From: JAOTVV01 sp039591075
Lineage (GTDB): Bacteria > Gemmatimonadota > Gemmatimonadetes > Gemmatimonadales > GWC2-71-9
Length of the DNA stretch: 15,159 nucleotides
Direction of reading: 5' to 3'
Assembly: GCA_039591075.1 (NCBI GenBank)
Contig: JBDHEI010000063.1
Coordinates: 1-15,159, forward strand
In this document: one piece after another, positions 6,857-14,004 of the stretch
Numbering within the stretch: the first letter of the stretch is position 1
Layout: every line of letters starts with the position of its first letter
Program-made: the position numbers and the translations under genes
Notes under the pieces: model-generated
Seen by the model: only the letters and a program-made list of their open reading frames with translations
Told to the model about the DNA's origin: nothing
Database searches by the model: none

Positions 6857-9250
6857 ATGGCTAGTCGTTCGAAAAGACACACCATACCTGGGCTGAGCTG
6901 GTTGCGGCTCCCGACGCTCGCCGCGGTGCTGCTCGTTCCCCTGTCTTCCGCCACGGCGCAAGGTCCTCCTCGACTCGGCGAGGATCCCATCGCCGCCGTC
7001 GTCGATGCCATGACCGTAGAGGAGAAGATCCGGCTCCTGGTCGGGATGGGCTTCCACATGGACATCCCCTTCCTTCCGCCGATGGACCCCGAAGACGCGA
7101 AAGTGCCTGAGAAGGTGCCGGGAGCAGCGGGACGGACGCACGCCATCCCGAGACTCGGCATCCCATCGCTGACCCTGGCAGACGGACCGGCCGGACTCCG
7201 CATCGCTCCGGCCCGAGAGAGCGAGCCCGACCGGAAGTACTCGGCGACCGCGTTTCCGGTGGCGACGCTCATGGCCTCGTCGTGGGACACCTCGCTGGTG
7301 CGAGCCGTCGGTAGCGCGTTCGGCCGGGAGGTGCGTGAGTACGGTGTGGACATCCTCCTCGCTCCCGGGATGAACATCCACCGCAACCCGCTTGGCGGCC
7401 GCAACTTCGAGTACTACTCCGAAGATCCGCTGCTGTCCGGCCGTCTCGCGGCCGCCTTCATCGACGGCGTGGAGTCTGAGGGCGTCGGAACGTCTCCCAA
7501 ACACTTCGCCGCGAACAACCAGGAGTTCAACCGGATGCAGTCGAACACCCTGGTCAGTGAGCGGGCACTGCGGGAGATCTACCTCAGGGGATTCGAGATC
7601 GCCGTCAGGGAGTCGCAACCGTGGACGGTGATGACGTCCTACAACTTCATCAACGGCACCTACGCGTCAGAGAGCCGCGACCTCCTGACCACCATTCTCC
7701 GTGACGAGTGGGGCTTTGCAGGGTTCGTGGTGACGGACTGGTTCGGGGGCCGCAATGCGGTGGCGCAGCTCGAGGCGGGCAATGACGTTCTCATGCCGGG
7801 ATATCTGCAACAGACTCAGGGCCTCGCCGCCGCCGCGGCGAACGGTACGCTGACCGCAGCGGAGCTGGACGTGAGTGTCGAGCGGGTGCTCCGTGTCGTC
7901 CTGCAGTCACCGTCGTTCGCACGGTACGCGTACTCGGACCGGCCCGACCTCGCTGCCCACGCCAGCATCGCGCGCCGCGCGGCCGGGGAGGGCATGGTGC
8001 TCCTCAAGAACGACGACCGTGCCTTGCCGCTCCCACCGTCGAGCACGGTTGCCCTGTTCGGAAACGCCGCGTACGACATCGTCGTGGGAGGGACTGGCAG
8101 CGGTGAGGTAAACGAAGCCTATGTGGTATCACTCGACGCCGGGCTTACGGATGCCGGATACGCCGTCGAGGCCTCGCTCCAGGACCAGTACAGTCGCTAC
8201 ATCGCAGATGAGAAAGCGCGGCGACCGGCACCGCCTATGCCGTTCTTCCCACCTCCGCCGATTCCGGAACTGGCAGTGGAACCCGACCGTATCATGGGAC
8301 TCTCTCGAGTGGCGGACGTTGCCGTCATCACGCTCGGTCGCAACTCGGGTGAGATGACGGATCGGAAGGTCGACAACGACTTCAACCTCTCGGACGTGGA
8401 ACACACGCTGATCCGCGACGTCTCCGCGGCGTTCCGCGCCGCGGGCAAGGACGTCATCGTGGTGATGAACCTGGCGGGCGTGACGGAAGTGGCGAGTTGG
8501 CGTGACCACGCCGACGCGATCCTGCTCGCGTGGCAGCCCGGACAGGAAGGTGGCAACGCCATTGCCGACGTCCTGCGTGGCATGGTGAACCCGTCGGGCA
8601 AGCTGCCGATGACCTTCCCGATGACCTATGCCGACGTGCCGTCCGCAGACAACTTCCCCGGCAAGGTGCTCCCGGGTCAGGCCGATCCGGCCATGCCGTC
8701 GCTCTTCGGGGTGCCGACCGAAGTCACGTACGACGAAGGGATCTACGTCGGGTACCGCTACTACACCACGTTCGGCGTCGAACCCGCCTACCCGTTCGGA
8801 TTCGGTCTGTCGTACACGGACTTCGAGTATCGCGACCTTCGGCTGAATGCGTCCAGTTTCGACGGCGAGATCACGGCCACCGTCGTGGTGCAGAACGTCG
8901 GTACCACCCCGGGCCGAGAGGTCGTTCAGCTCTACGTCAGTGCACCGGGGAACACGCTCGACAAGCCGGAGCGCGAGCTTCGGGCCTTTGCGAAGACGGG
9001 CCTGTTACGCCCCGGCCAGTCGGAGACCGTCACGTTCACGTTGACCGGTAGAGACCTGGCATCGTTCGACACCGAACGTGCCACCTGGGTCGCCGAGGCC
9101 GGAACATACACGGTGAAGGTTGGAGCCTCGGCGCTGGCGATCAATCAGCAAGCGAGGTTCGATCTCCCGCAGGAAGTGGTCGTCGAGCGGGCGCATAACG
9201 TCCTCGTGCCTCACGTGCCGATAAAGGAACGGACAAGCCGAGGACGGTGA
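6857..9250 (+). CDS. Secreted glycoside hydrolase family 3 (beta-glucosidase-like)
   Basis: The protein is 797 residues from ATG 6857. Residues 1-34 form a Sec signal with cleavage expected at SATA|QG. The N-terminal GH3 barrel carries LADGPAGLRI, FEYYSEDP, SPKHFAANN, SERALREIYL and VVTDWFGG; Asp294 of TDW is the predicted nucleophile. The second alpha/beta domain starts near GMVLLKND and includes GRNSGEMTDR, with Glu499 as likely acid/base. A C-terminal fibronectin III-like domain spans about 655-758, with NVGTTPGREVVQLYV and KTGLLRPGQSETV. Size and order match full-length bacterial GH3 exo-glycosidases; no PA14 insert is seen. It probably releases terminal beta-linked glucose or xylose from oligosaccharides in the periplasm. 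The exact linkage cannot be read from sequence. It is the last gene of the plus-strand run. Confidence 0.95.
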   Translation: MASRSKRHTIPGLSWLRLPTLAAVLLVPLSSATAQGPPRLGEDPIAAVVDAMTVEEKIRLLVGMGFHMDIPFLPPMDPEDAKVPEKVPGAAGRTHAIPRLGIPSLTLADGPAGLRIAPARESEPDRKYSATAFPVATLMASSWDTSLVRAVGSAFGREVREYGVDILLAPGMNIHRNPLGGRNFEYYSEDPLLSGRLAAAFIDGVESEGVGTSPKHFAANNQEFNRMQSNTLVSERALREIYLRGFEIAVRESQPWTVMTSYNFINGTYASESRDLLTTILRDEWGFAGFVVTDWFGGRNAVAQLEAGNDVLMPGYLQQTQGLAAAAANGTLTAAELDVSVERVLRVVLQSPSFARYAYSDRPDLAAHASIARRAAGEGMVLLKNDDRALPLPPSSTVALFGNAAYDIVVGGTGSGEVNEAYVVSLDAGLTDAGYAVEASLQDQYSRYIADEKARRPAPPMPFFPPPPIPELAVEPDRIMGLSRVADVAVITLGRNSGEMTDRKVDNDFNLSDVEHTLIRDVSAAFRAAGKDVIVVMNLAGVTEVASWRDHADAILLAWQPGQEGGNAIADVLRGMVNPSGKLPMTFPMTYADVPSADNFPGKVLPGQADPAMPSLFGVPTEVTYDEGIYVGYRYYTTFGVEPAYPFGFGLSYTDFEYRDLRLNASSFDGEITATVVVQNVGTTPGREVVQLYVSAPGNTLDKPERELRAFAKTGLLRPGQSETVTFTLTGRDLASFDTERATWVAEAGTYTVKVGASALAINQQARFDLPQEVVVERAHNVLVPHVPIKERTSRGR

Positions 9251-9302
9251 GGAGCGTCTGGCGACATCCGTCGCGCAGACCATGCCCCCACGGGGGTGAT
9301 GC

Positions 9303-10994
9303 TTACATGGCCGACAGGCTCACCAGCCCCGTCGCCCGAATCTTCTGTGCCTCCACCGCCGGTAAGCGCCAGTCGTGGTCGAACCGGCCATCGGCCACCA
9401 CGTGCTCGACGGATCCGCGGAACAGGAGGTAGTCACCGAGACCCATCAACCCGAACGCGGGCACACTGCTGCGAAACGGCGAGCGGTTGGGAGACGATCC
9501 GTCCGAGTGCCACCACGGCAGTCCGGAATTGACGAGCACGTACCGTCCATCGAGAGGGAAGACGTAGACCAGGCCGTAGTCCTCGGACGCGCCGTCGAGA
9601 TGCATCGGAAGGCGGTCCGCGAAGCGTGCGATGCTGCTGTTCGTTTCTTTCGTGCCGAAGAGGACCAGGTTGGCACTCTCGAGATCGCTGGGCCGTACTT
9701 CGCGGTCGGACACGACACGCGGGAACACCATGACACGGCCCCAGAACGGTCCCCGGTCCACCGACCACTCGGCGGCTTTCAGCGCCTGTGCCCGGCGGGC
9801 CTCTAGGTCTTCGCGCGATGGATTGCCGCCGGTGCCGTAGACATAGAGATGTCGGCTCGCGATCACTTCGGCCATCGGGCCTTCCACGCCAGGCCGTTTC
9901 GCGCGCGCCACCGATCTGCCGGCTACCCACTTCCCTCCCTGGCGGTTGAACGACGACGCTTCCGTCGCCGGGACCCGGATGGTTGTTCCGTCGATCTCGA
10001 CGGTGAGAGACCCCTGTGCCCTGAAGCGCGGATGCCCAGCCAGATGTAACGTGAAGCCCCCCAACTCGGATGTCGTCACTGCGATGCGGTTGGGAGCGGT
10101 GAGCTGCGCGTCGATGCTCGCCAGAGCACCCGGCGTCAGAGCGTCGAGTTGCACCCAGTAGGCCAAGTCGTATTTGTAGCGATCGCTCACGAAGCGCACG
10201 CGGTTGGGATGGGGGTTGCGCTCGAACTGGGCAAACCAGCCGAAGATCTGGCCGTCGGCGTAGGCCGGTACCCAGCTATCGTGCCCGACACCCGGGTACT
10301 CGTCGTATGCGACGTGCGTACCCAACTGCTTCAGGTGCTCCACCCACACGCGCACGCTCTCCGGACGCACGACGGGGTCCGCCCCACCCTGGAAGATGCG
10401 CACCGGAACGTTCAGCGCGTTGGGCGCCAACGCGTTCGTCCCTTCCGGCGGAGCCGGGCACACCGGCGCGATCGCCGCCCAGACGTCCGGGCGGGTCAGG
10501 CCCAGCCAGAGTGTGCCGCCGCCACCCATCGACAAGCCGGTGAGGTACACGCGGTTTTCGTCGATGGGGAACCGCCGCTTCACGTCGGCCAGCACGTCCA
10601 GGACGTCTTTTTCCGCCACGCCCTGATAGCCCATGGTGCCACGCGCGAAGGGCGACGCTACGATATAGTCCACGTCCTCCCATTCGGGGAAGTAGCGGCT
10701 GGCCTCCACGTCGTTCTCGCCCTCGGCGTTGCTCTTTCCGAAGACCCGTCGGAGGTTCAACCGGTGGTTCGAGCCGGCGCCATGCAGGCTGATGACGAGC
10801 GGGTACTGTCGCGACGCCTCGAAGTTCGGCGGCAGGTACAGCGCGTACGGCTGCTCGCCGTCATCCACGTCGGAATGGAACGTCAGGACCTGCGGTCCAG
10901 AGTCGAGCACCTGTCCGACAGCCAGGCCGGGAGCCAACAGCATCGAGACGGCCGCAGCCGTGACAATGAGAAACCGTCCGCGACGATTCATCAT
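9303..10994 (-). CDS. Exported alpha/beta hydrolase (esterase/PHB-depolymerase-like) with long C-terminal extension
   Basis: The protein is 563 residues from ATG 10994; an adjacent ATG at 10991 is equally in frame, and the GTG at 11000 overlaps the ribosome binding site. Residues 1-27 are a Sec signal ending LAVG|QV. The hydrolase domain (about 40-255) has an oxyanion-type LHGAG, a nucleophile elbow GLSMGGGG (Ser155), Asp206 in GGADPVV and His238 in GVGHDSW, a complete catalytic triad. The layout resembles prolyl-oligopeptidase-like esterases and PHB-depolymerase-type proteins. Residues about 260-563 form a further domain region that I do not recognise, with beta-rich stretches and an ending of VEAQKIRATG. 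An esterase acting on acyl or feruloyl-decorated sugars would suit the neighbourhood, but this is a guess. It converges on the GH3 gene 52 bases away. Confidence 0.88.
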   Translation of the reverse strand: MMNRRGRFLIVTAAAVSMLLAPGLAVGQVLDSGPQVLTFHSDVDDGEQPYALYLPPNFEASRQYPLVISLHGAGSNHRLNLRRVFGKSNAEGENDVEASRYFPEWEDVDYIVASPFARGTMGYQGVAEKDVLDVLADVKRRFPIDENRVYLTGLSMGGGGTLWLGLTRPDVWAAIAPVCPAPPEGTNALAPNALNVPVRIFQGGADPVVRPESVRVWVEHLKQLGTHVAYDEYPGVGHDSWVPAYADGQIFGWFAQFERNPHPNRVRFVSDRYKYDLAYWVQLDALTPGALASIDAQLTAPNRIAVTTSELGGFTLHLAGHPRFRAQGSLTVEIDGTTIRVPATEASSFNRQGGKWVAGRSVARAKRPGVEGPMAEVIASRHLYVYGTGGNPSREDLEARRAQALKAAEWSVDRGPFWGRVMVFPRVVSDREVRPSDLESANLVLFGTKETNSSIARFADRLPMHLDGASEDYGLVYVFPLDGRYVLVNSGLPWWHSDGSSPNRSPFRSSVPAFGLMGLGDYLLFRGSVEHVVADGRFDHDWRLPAVEAQKIRATGLVSLSAM

Positions 10995-10999
10995 GCACA

Positions 11000-11005
11000 C
11001 CTCCC
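11000..11005 (-). promoter_or_regulatory. Ribosome binding site for the alpha/beta hydrolase
   Basis: CCTCCC on the plus strand reads GGGAGG on the coding strand, 5 bases before ATG 10994. This favours an ATG over the overlapping GTG at 11000. Confidence 0.65.
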
Positions 11006-11147
11006 GGTGATACAGTAGCGTGTGGAAGGACCGGGCAGAAGGTCGAACGCCGGGTCCATCAGCAACGCCGGTACACCGTCGGCGCCGAACGTCTCCTGTC
11101 AGATGGTGGATTCGGCTTACACGGCGTGGTGGTGTGGGCGACCGATC

Positions 11148-11684
11148 CTAGTCACCTTCTTCGATCGCGATCGGGATTTCGACGACGGTGGTCCCCCACT
11201 GAAAGGTCAGCGTCGCCTCCGGTCCGTCGACGGTGGGAAAGTGGAACGTGAGGGTCTCCATGTGTTGGCCGGTGCCCGGGGCCTTTGCGAACCGGATGGC
11301 GTCGTTGCCTTCCGGGTACGGCGTGTGGTAGACCTGCCAGGTCCTGCTGAGGATGACCGTCCACTCCTCGGGGTCCGGGATCATCCAGATGGAGTACGTG
11401 CCCGCCGGCACTGCGTGCCTGTCGACGAGCACGTCGCCACTGAATCGTATGGTCGTTGCCGAGTCCGCCCCGGGCGCCCAGGGCTCGCCCCACTTCACAA
11501 GGGCACCGAAGAGCTCCCGTCCCCGCGCCACCGGCCGCCGGTAGCGAATCTGGATCTCGATGTCGCCAAGCCGTTGGGTCACGCTCCCGTACTGGCTCCA
11601 GGGAATCATCTGGGCGGAGGCCGGAGCGGCGGACCCCACGAGGAACCCCACGGTTAGCGCGATTACGAGCGGTCTGTGCATCAT
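11148..11684 (-). CDS. DUF2911-family secreted protein
   Basis: The protein is 178 residues from ATG 11684 (a second ATG follows at 11681), with GGGGA upstream on the coding strand. Residues 1-25 form a Sec signal (ending APASA|QM). The mature part is a single DUF2911 domain: IRYRRPVARGRELFG, LVKWGEPWAPGADSATTI, VPAGTYSIWMIP, EWTVILSR and a closing FQWGTTVVEIPI. This small beta-sandwich family is widespread in Bacteroidota, Acidobacteriota and relatives, and its biochemical role is unknown. The gene lies 153 bases upstream of the hydrolase on the same strand, with no overlap, so it may or may not be co-transcribed with it. Confidence 0.9.
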   Translation of the reverse strand: MMHRPLVIALTVGFLVGSAAPASAQMIPWSQYGSVTQRLGDIEIQIRYRRPVARGRELFGALVKWGEPWAPGADSATTIRFSGDVLVDRHAVPAGTYSIWMIPDPEEWTVILSRTWQVYHTPYPEGNDAIRFAKAPGTGQHMETLTFHFPTVDGPEATLTFQWGTTVVEIPIAIEEGD

Positions 11685-11753
11685 GGATTCCCCACGAGCG
11701 AGGTCAGTCCGGAAAACGCGAGGGCATCGATAGTCTCACTGCCCCGCGGTGCG

Positions 11754-12746
11754 CTACTGATCAAATGCCTCGTCGAAGACTCTGTCTGATTTCTCAAAGT
11801 CTATAGCACGTACAAACTCGCAGGCTTCTTTGGCACCGTGCTCACGGTCCATGGCAGCGTCTTCCCATTCCACTGAAAGAGGTCCCCGATAGCCAAGGAC
11901 GTTCAGTTCACGGATGATCGCTTCGAAGTCGACGTCGCCGCGGCCCAGGCTCCTGAAATCCCAGCCTCTGCCTGGTGCACCGAAATTCAGGTGTGAAGAG
12001 AGGATACCGCTCTCACCATCGAGAGTGATCGCAGCATCCTTCATATGCACGTGATAGATCTTCTTGGGGAATGCCTGGAGGAACCTGACAGGATCTACCA
12101 TTTGCCAATGCAAATGACTCGGATCGAAGTTGAAGCCAAACGTCTTCCTGTTCTTGACCGCAGCCAGCGCACGTCTGGCAGTGTGAATGTCGAATGCGAT
12201 CTCTGTCGGATGAACTTCAAGGGCAAACTTGACGCCGCACGCGTCGAATTCATCGAGTATCGGATTCCACAGTGTCGCGAACTGCTTGAATCCCTCGTCG
12301 ATCATTTCCTGGCTCACAGGCGGAAAGCTGTACAGCATGTGCCATATTGAAGAACCCGTGAAACCGTTCACGACCTCGACGCCAACGTTCTGCGCAGCCT
12401 TTGCCGTCTGCTTCATCTCCTGAATTGCCCAGCTGCGTTTCTTTTCGGCAGTGCCGTGACAATCCACCGGAGCGAACATATCCGATCTCGAGTCATCATT
12501 GGGATCGCATACGAGCTGGCCTGCCAGATGATTGCTTATGGCCCAACACTTGAGGCCATGATCCTCCAACATCTCCTTGCGGCTTTTGGCGTACCGCTTG
12601 TCCGTGGCCGCCTTATCGACCTCGACATGATCGCCCCAGCATGCGAGCTCGAGTCCATCATAGCCCCACGCTGACGCCTTCCTACAGAGTTCCTCGAGAG
12701 GAAGATCTGCCCACTGCCCAGTGAATAGGGTTACTGGCCTGGCCAT
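11754..12746 (-). CDS. Sugar phosphate isomerase/epimerase (xylose isomerase-like TIM barrel)
   Basis: The protein is 330 residues from ATG 12746, with no signal peptide, so it is cytosolic. The AP-endonuclease-2/xylose-isomerase-like fold is indicated by WGYDGLELACWGDH near the N-terminus, LEVHPTE (Glu177), FNFDPSHLHW (Asp208, His211), YHVHMKD (His234) and LSVEWEDAAM (Glu293). Glu177, Asp208, His234 and Glu293 are the predicted metal ligands. Relatives include sugar epimerases, inosose dehydratases and enzymes acting on 3-keto-sugars. Pairing with an oxidoreductase 9 bases upstream fits an oxidation-then-isomerisation or elimination step on a sugar or cyclitol. The specific reaction cannot be named. 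G+C is lower than in the surrounding DNA. Confidence 0.93.
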   Translation of the reverse strand: MARPVTLFTGQWADLPLEELCRKASAWGYDGLELACWGDHVEVDKAATDKRYAKSRKEMLEDHGLKCWAISNHLAGQLVCDPNDDSRSDMFAPVDCHGTAEKKRSWAIQEMKQTAKAAQNVGVEVVNGFTGSSIWHMLYSFPPVSQEMIDEGFKQFATLWNPILDEFDACGVKFALEVHPTEIAFDIHTARRALAAVKNRKTFGFNFDPSHLHWQMVDPVRFLQAFPKKIYHVHMKDAAITLDGESGILSSHLNFGAPGRGWDFRSLGRGDVDFEAIIRELNVLGYRGPLSVEWEDAAMDREHGAKEACEFVRAIDFEKSDRVFDEAFDQ

Positions 12747-12750
12747 TGTT

Positions 12751-12757
12751 CCTCCTT
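12751..12757 (-). promoter_or_regulatory. Ribosome binding site overlapping the upstream stop codon
   Basis: CCTCCTT on the plus strand reads AAGGAGG on the coding strand, 4 bases before ATG 12746. Its last bases overlap the TAA (12756-12758) of the preceding oxidoreductase, implying coupled translation of the pair. Confidence 0.8.
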
Positions 12758-13916
12758 ACATCTTCACCCATTTGGCGCCCTTGCCCGACGATTTGACCGT
12801 GGCCTCTATGAACTTCATTCCGCGAACGCCGTCCTTGACTCCCGGGAAATCCAGAAACAATGGATCAGCTTTCCTTCTGTCGATCTTTGCGCGAATGGTA
12901 TCAGCGAAGTTGCAGTAGTTGTTGGCAAACGCCTCCAGAAAAGCTTCCGGATGACCGGACGGCAGTCGTGTCGCTCGACCTGCCGCTGGACTCTTCTCGG
13001 CAACATAGTCGTTACCGCGTCTCCACACTTCCTGTGGAGCGTTGATACGGTTGACGTAGAGGTAGTTTGGATGTTCCTGGTGCCATTCGATACTCGCACG
13101 CTCTCCATAGACCCATATGGCGAGATTGTTCTCCTCACCTATCGAGACTTGGCTGGCCTGCAGGACTCCTTTGGCGCCCTTGTTGAAGCGAAGCAGGCAG
13201 TTGCCATCATCGTCGAGTCTGCGTCCCTTGACGAAAGCCGTCAGATCGGCACAGATCTGCTGAACCCTCAGTCCGGCAATGTATTCGGCGAGATGGCAGG
13301 CATGCGTACCGATATCGCCCATGCAGCCAGCGGCTCCGCTCTGCTTTGGATCCGTGCGCCATGATGCTTGCTGCTGACCTTCGCGTTCTATGGGTCGAAT
13401 CAGCCAGCCTTGCGGGTACTGCACGACGATCTTGAGAATCTTGCCCAGATCACCCTGTCTGACCATGTCCCTGGCAAGCTTCACCATCGGGTAGCCCGCA
13501 TAGGTGTGCATCAGCCCGAAGACTCTCCTGTGTCGTTTGACGGAAGTCTCCAGCGCAATTGCCTCCTTGACGTCCATGGTCATTGGCTTTTCGCACATGA
13601 CATGAAAGCCGGCTTCGAGAAATGCTTTTGCCATCGGGAAATGCCAATTGTTCGGAACGGTGATGGAGACAAAATCGATGCGCCTATCCTCGGGAAGCTT
13701 TGACTCCTTCTCGATCATCGTCTCATAGTCAGGATAGGTCCGTTTCGGATCGATGCATTGCTCGCGCCCCATGTGCTTGCTCTTGCGCGGATTGACATCA
13801 AAAGCTCCTGCGACAAGTTCAATCCCGCCATCCATACGCGCAGCTTTGCGATGAACTTCACCGATGAATGCTCCCGGTCCGCCGCCGACCATCCCCATTC
13901 GCAGTCTTCTATTCAT
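12756..13916 (-). CDS. Cytosolic Gfo/Idh/MocA-family oxidoreductase
   Basis: The protein is 386 residues from ATG 13916, chosen because the NAD-binding strand begins right after it and AAAGGTG lies 7 bases upstream. A longer frame to 14057 would add 47 arginine-rich residues that overlap the next gene. The glycine loop GMVGGGPGAFIG is at 8-19. CEKPMTMD carries Glu109, Lys110 and Pro111, with Lys110 as predicted catalytic lysine. GDIGTHACHLAEY supplies Asp201 and His205. Other family stretches include GLMHTYAGYPMVKLAR and GHPEAFLEAFANNY. No signal peptide is present. It is translationally linked to the downstream TIM-barrel isomerase and shares that gene's lower G+C. It probably oxidises or reduces a monosaccharide or inositol-type substrate in the cytosol; the substrate is unknown. 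Confidence 0.93.
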   Translation of the reverse strand: MNRRLRMGMVGGGPGAFIGEVHRKAARMDGGIELVAGAFDVNPRKSKHMGREQCIDPKRTYPDYETMIEKESKLPEDRRIDFVSITVPNNWHFPMAKAFLEAGFHVMCEKPMTMDVKEAIALETSVKRHRRVFGLMHTYAGYPMVKLARDMVRQGDLGKILKIVVQYPQGWLIRPIEREGQQQASWRTDPKQSGAAGCMGDIGTHACHLAEYIAGLRVQQICADLTAFVKGRRLDDDGNCLLRFNKGAKGVLQASQVSIGEENNLAIWVYGERASIEWHQEHPNYLYVNRINAPQEVWRRGNDYVAEKSPAAGRATRLPSGHPEAFLEAFANNYCNFADTIRAKIDRRKADPLFLDFPGVKDGVRGMKFIEATVKSSGKGAKWVKM

Positions 13917-14004
13917 TGCTATGCACCTTTCAGCCGAAGGCGATACCTGGACTGCCCATCCTGAAGGGTGGCCCCGTGAGGGGAAGCCTGGCGTCGCACC
14001 GGAT

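Noticed and set aside
9285..9296. CCCCCACGGGGG inverted repeat between convergent genes, possible terminator
   Set aside because: The loop would be only 2-4 bases and no T-run follows on either strand.
11162..11173. Perfect 12-base palindrome CGATCGCGATCG
   Set aside because: It lies inside the 3' coding end of the DUF2911 gene and only one copy was seen, so an operator role is unsupported.
13972..13983. CCCC-GTGA-GGGG hairpin between the two minus-strand oxidoreductases
   Set aside because: The stem is only 4 bp with mismatched flanks and no T-run, so it is not a credible terminator or riboswitch.
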